Of a stretch of DNA of 32,605 nt, positions 31,868-32,605 are shown in pieces. Position 1 is the first letter of the stretch, and every line of letters starts with the position of its first letter. The notes beneath the pieces are model-generated. The model saw nothing but the letters and a program-made list of their open reading frames with translations. It was not told where the DNA came from and did no database searches. The position numbers were made by a program, and so were the translations under genes. This DNA comes from Lachnospiraceae bacterium. Lineage in GTDB: Bacteria; Bacillota; Clostridia; Lachnospirales; Lachnospiraceae. Location: the NCBI GenBank assembly GCA_017558205.1, contig JAFYWD010000202.1, positions 1 through 32,605 of the forward strand. The letters run 5' to 3'.

Positions 31868-32605
31868 ATGAGCAAAACAAAGATCATGTTAGGCAATGAA
31901 GCTATTGCCAGAGGAGCCTATGAGGCAGGAGTAAAGGTGTCAGCAGCCTATCCGGGAACACCAAGTACAGAAATTAGTGAAAATATTGTGAATTATCCGG
32001 AGATTTACGCAGAGTGGTCTCCCAATGAAAAGGTGGCCATGGAGGTAGCCATTGGAGCATCCATCAGTGGTGTAAGAGCTATGGCATCCATGAAGCATGT
32101 AGGTGTGAATGTAGCCAGCGATCCTTTATATACCATTTCTTACAGCGGAGTAAACGGAGGTCTGGTTCTTGTGGCTGCAGATGATCCGGGCTTATATTCT
32201 TCACAAAATGAGCAGGATACCCGTTGTGTGGCAAGAGCAGCCATGGTACCGGTATTGGAGCCTTCAGACTCCCAGGAAGCTAAGGATTTTGTAAAATATG
32301 CCTTTGAGCTTTCTGAAAAATATGATACACCCATGATTGTAAGAACTACTACCCGTTTATCTCATTCCCAGGGACCTGTTACCATGGAAGACAGAGAGGA
32401 AAGAGAAGACATTCCTTATGAAAGAAATATAACAAAATACGTTATGATGCCTGCCATGGCAAAGGGACGCCACGTTTACGTGGAAGAGCGTTTAAAGAAA
32501 ATGGCGGAGGAAGGCTGTGAAATGCCTGTGAACAGGCTGGAAATGGGTGATACAAAAATTGGTTTTATTACCAGCGGTATTGCCTATCAGTATGTAAAAG
32601 AAGCA
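31868..32605 (+). CDS. iorA: Indolepyruvate:ferredoxin oxidoreductase alpha subunit, 5' part
   Basis: The frame is open for 246 codons to the window edge, so the gene is incomplete at its 3' end. The start has AAAGGA upstream. The segment is the pyrimidine-binding/pyruvate-ferredoxin-oxidoreductase-like domain: LGNEAIARGAYEAG, AYPGTPSTEI, EKVAMEVAIGAS, ASMKHVGVNVASDPL and ADDPGLYSSQNEQDTR are typical of IorA. With IorB it oxidatively decarboxylates aryl pyruvates to aryl-acetyl-CoA, reducing ferredoxin with thiamine diphosphate. The TPP and 4Fe-4S parts lie beyond the window. It follows the CoA ligase by 52 bp, forming an aromatic-acid/CoA energy module. Confidence 0.92.
   Translation, partial: MSKTKIMLGNEAIARGAYEAGVKVSAAYPGTPSTEISENIVNYPEIYAEWSPNEKVAMEVAIGASISGVRAMASMKHVGVNVASDPLYTISYSGVNGGLVLVAADDPGLYSSQNEQDTRCVARAAMVPVLEPSDSQEAKDFVKYAFELSEKYDTPMIVRTTTRLSHSQGPVTMEDREEREDIPYERNITKYVMMPAMAKGRHVYVEERLKKMAEEGCEMPVNRLEMGDTKIGFITSGIAYQYVKEA

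Noticed and set aside
1..32605. CRISPR arrays, tRNA/rRNA genes, insertion sequences
   Set aside because: No regularly spaced repeats, cloverleaf with a CCA end, conserved rRNA blocks or transposase motifs were seen by reading.

Overview
The window reads as chromosomal DNA of a low-GC anaerobic Firmicute, most likely a gut Lachnospiraceae-type clostridium. The basis is AT-rich DNA, strong AGGAGG-type ribosome sites, a clostridial pst-phoU-phoPR locus, and an aryl/acyl-CoA ligase next to an indolepyruvate:ferredoxin oxidoreductase subunit. The genus cannot be fixed from sequence reading alone. No rRNA, tRNA, CRISPR array, transposase or integrase was seen.

Layout. (1) 91-477, minus: a rhodanese lipoprotein. 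(2) 815-7150, plus: a complete phosphate operon, pstS-pstC-pstA-pstB-phoU-phoP-phoR, behind a promoter with 11-bp-spaced Pho-box-like repeats and with a hairpin between pstS and pstC. (3) 7577-9728: a WYL-domain regulator followed 10 bp later by a protein with a PD-(D/E)XK nuclease motif; this pair looks like a small defence cassette. (4) 9920-12902: a beta-CASP-type metallo-beta-lactamase-fold protein, a 160-aa unknown, and a soluble protein that joins the cytoplasmic part of the flagellar stator MotA to the C-terminal domain of the rotor protein FliG, with no flagellar genes nearby. (5) 13203-14853: PgeF/YfiH-type laccase-domain protein, a Nudix hydrolase and a convergent ABM-domain monooxygenase. 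(6) 15011-25976: a GNAT protein followed by three large genes: a 1930-aa alpha-helical protein of unknown function, an AAA+ ATPase resembling those of extracellular contractile injection systems (eCIS), and a protein with a papain/NlpC-like His...Cys module of a kind seen in eCIS-linked effectors. No tube, sheath or baseplate genes are in the window. (7) 26351-28085, minus: a VanR/VanS-like two-component system, divergent from an OLD-family ATPase/TOPRIM nuclease (28153-30006). (8) 30181-end: an AMP-forming acyl-CoA ligase with a near-consensus promoter and a downstream dyad, then the 5' part of iorA, cut by the window edge.

Three intergenic spaces carry copies of one palindromic element: outer arms TAACAGTTCAG, a variable but self-complementary middle, and a core CAATCA-loop-TGATTG. 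One copy is a perfect 26-bp inverted repeat. The strongest candidates for undescribed biology are the MotA/FliG fusion with its partners, the giant protein/AAA+/papain-like operon, and this palindromic repeat family.
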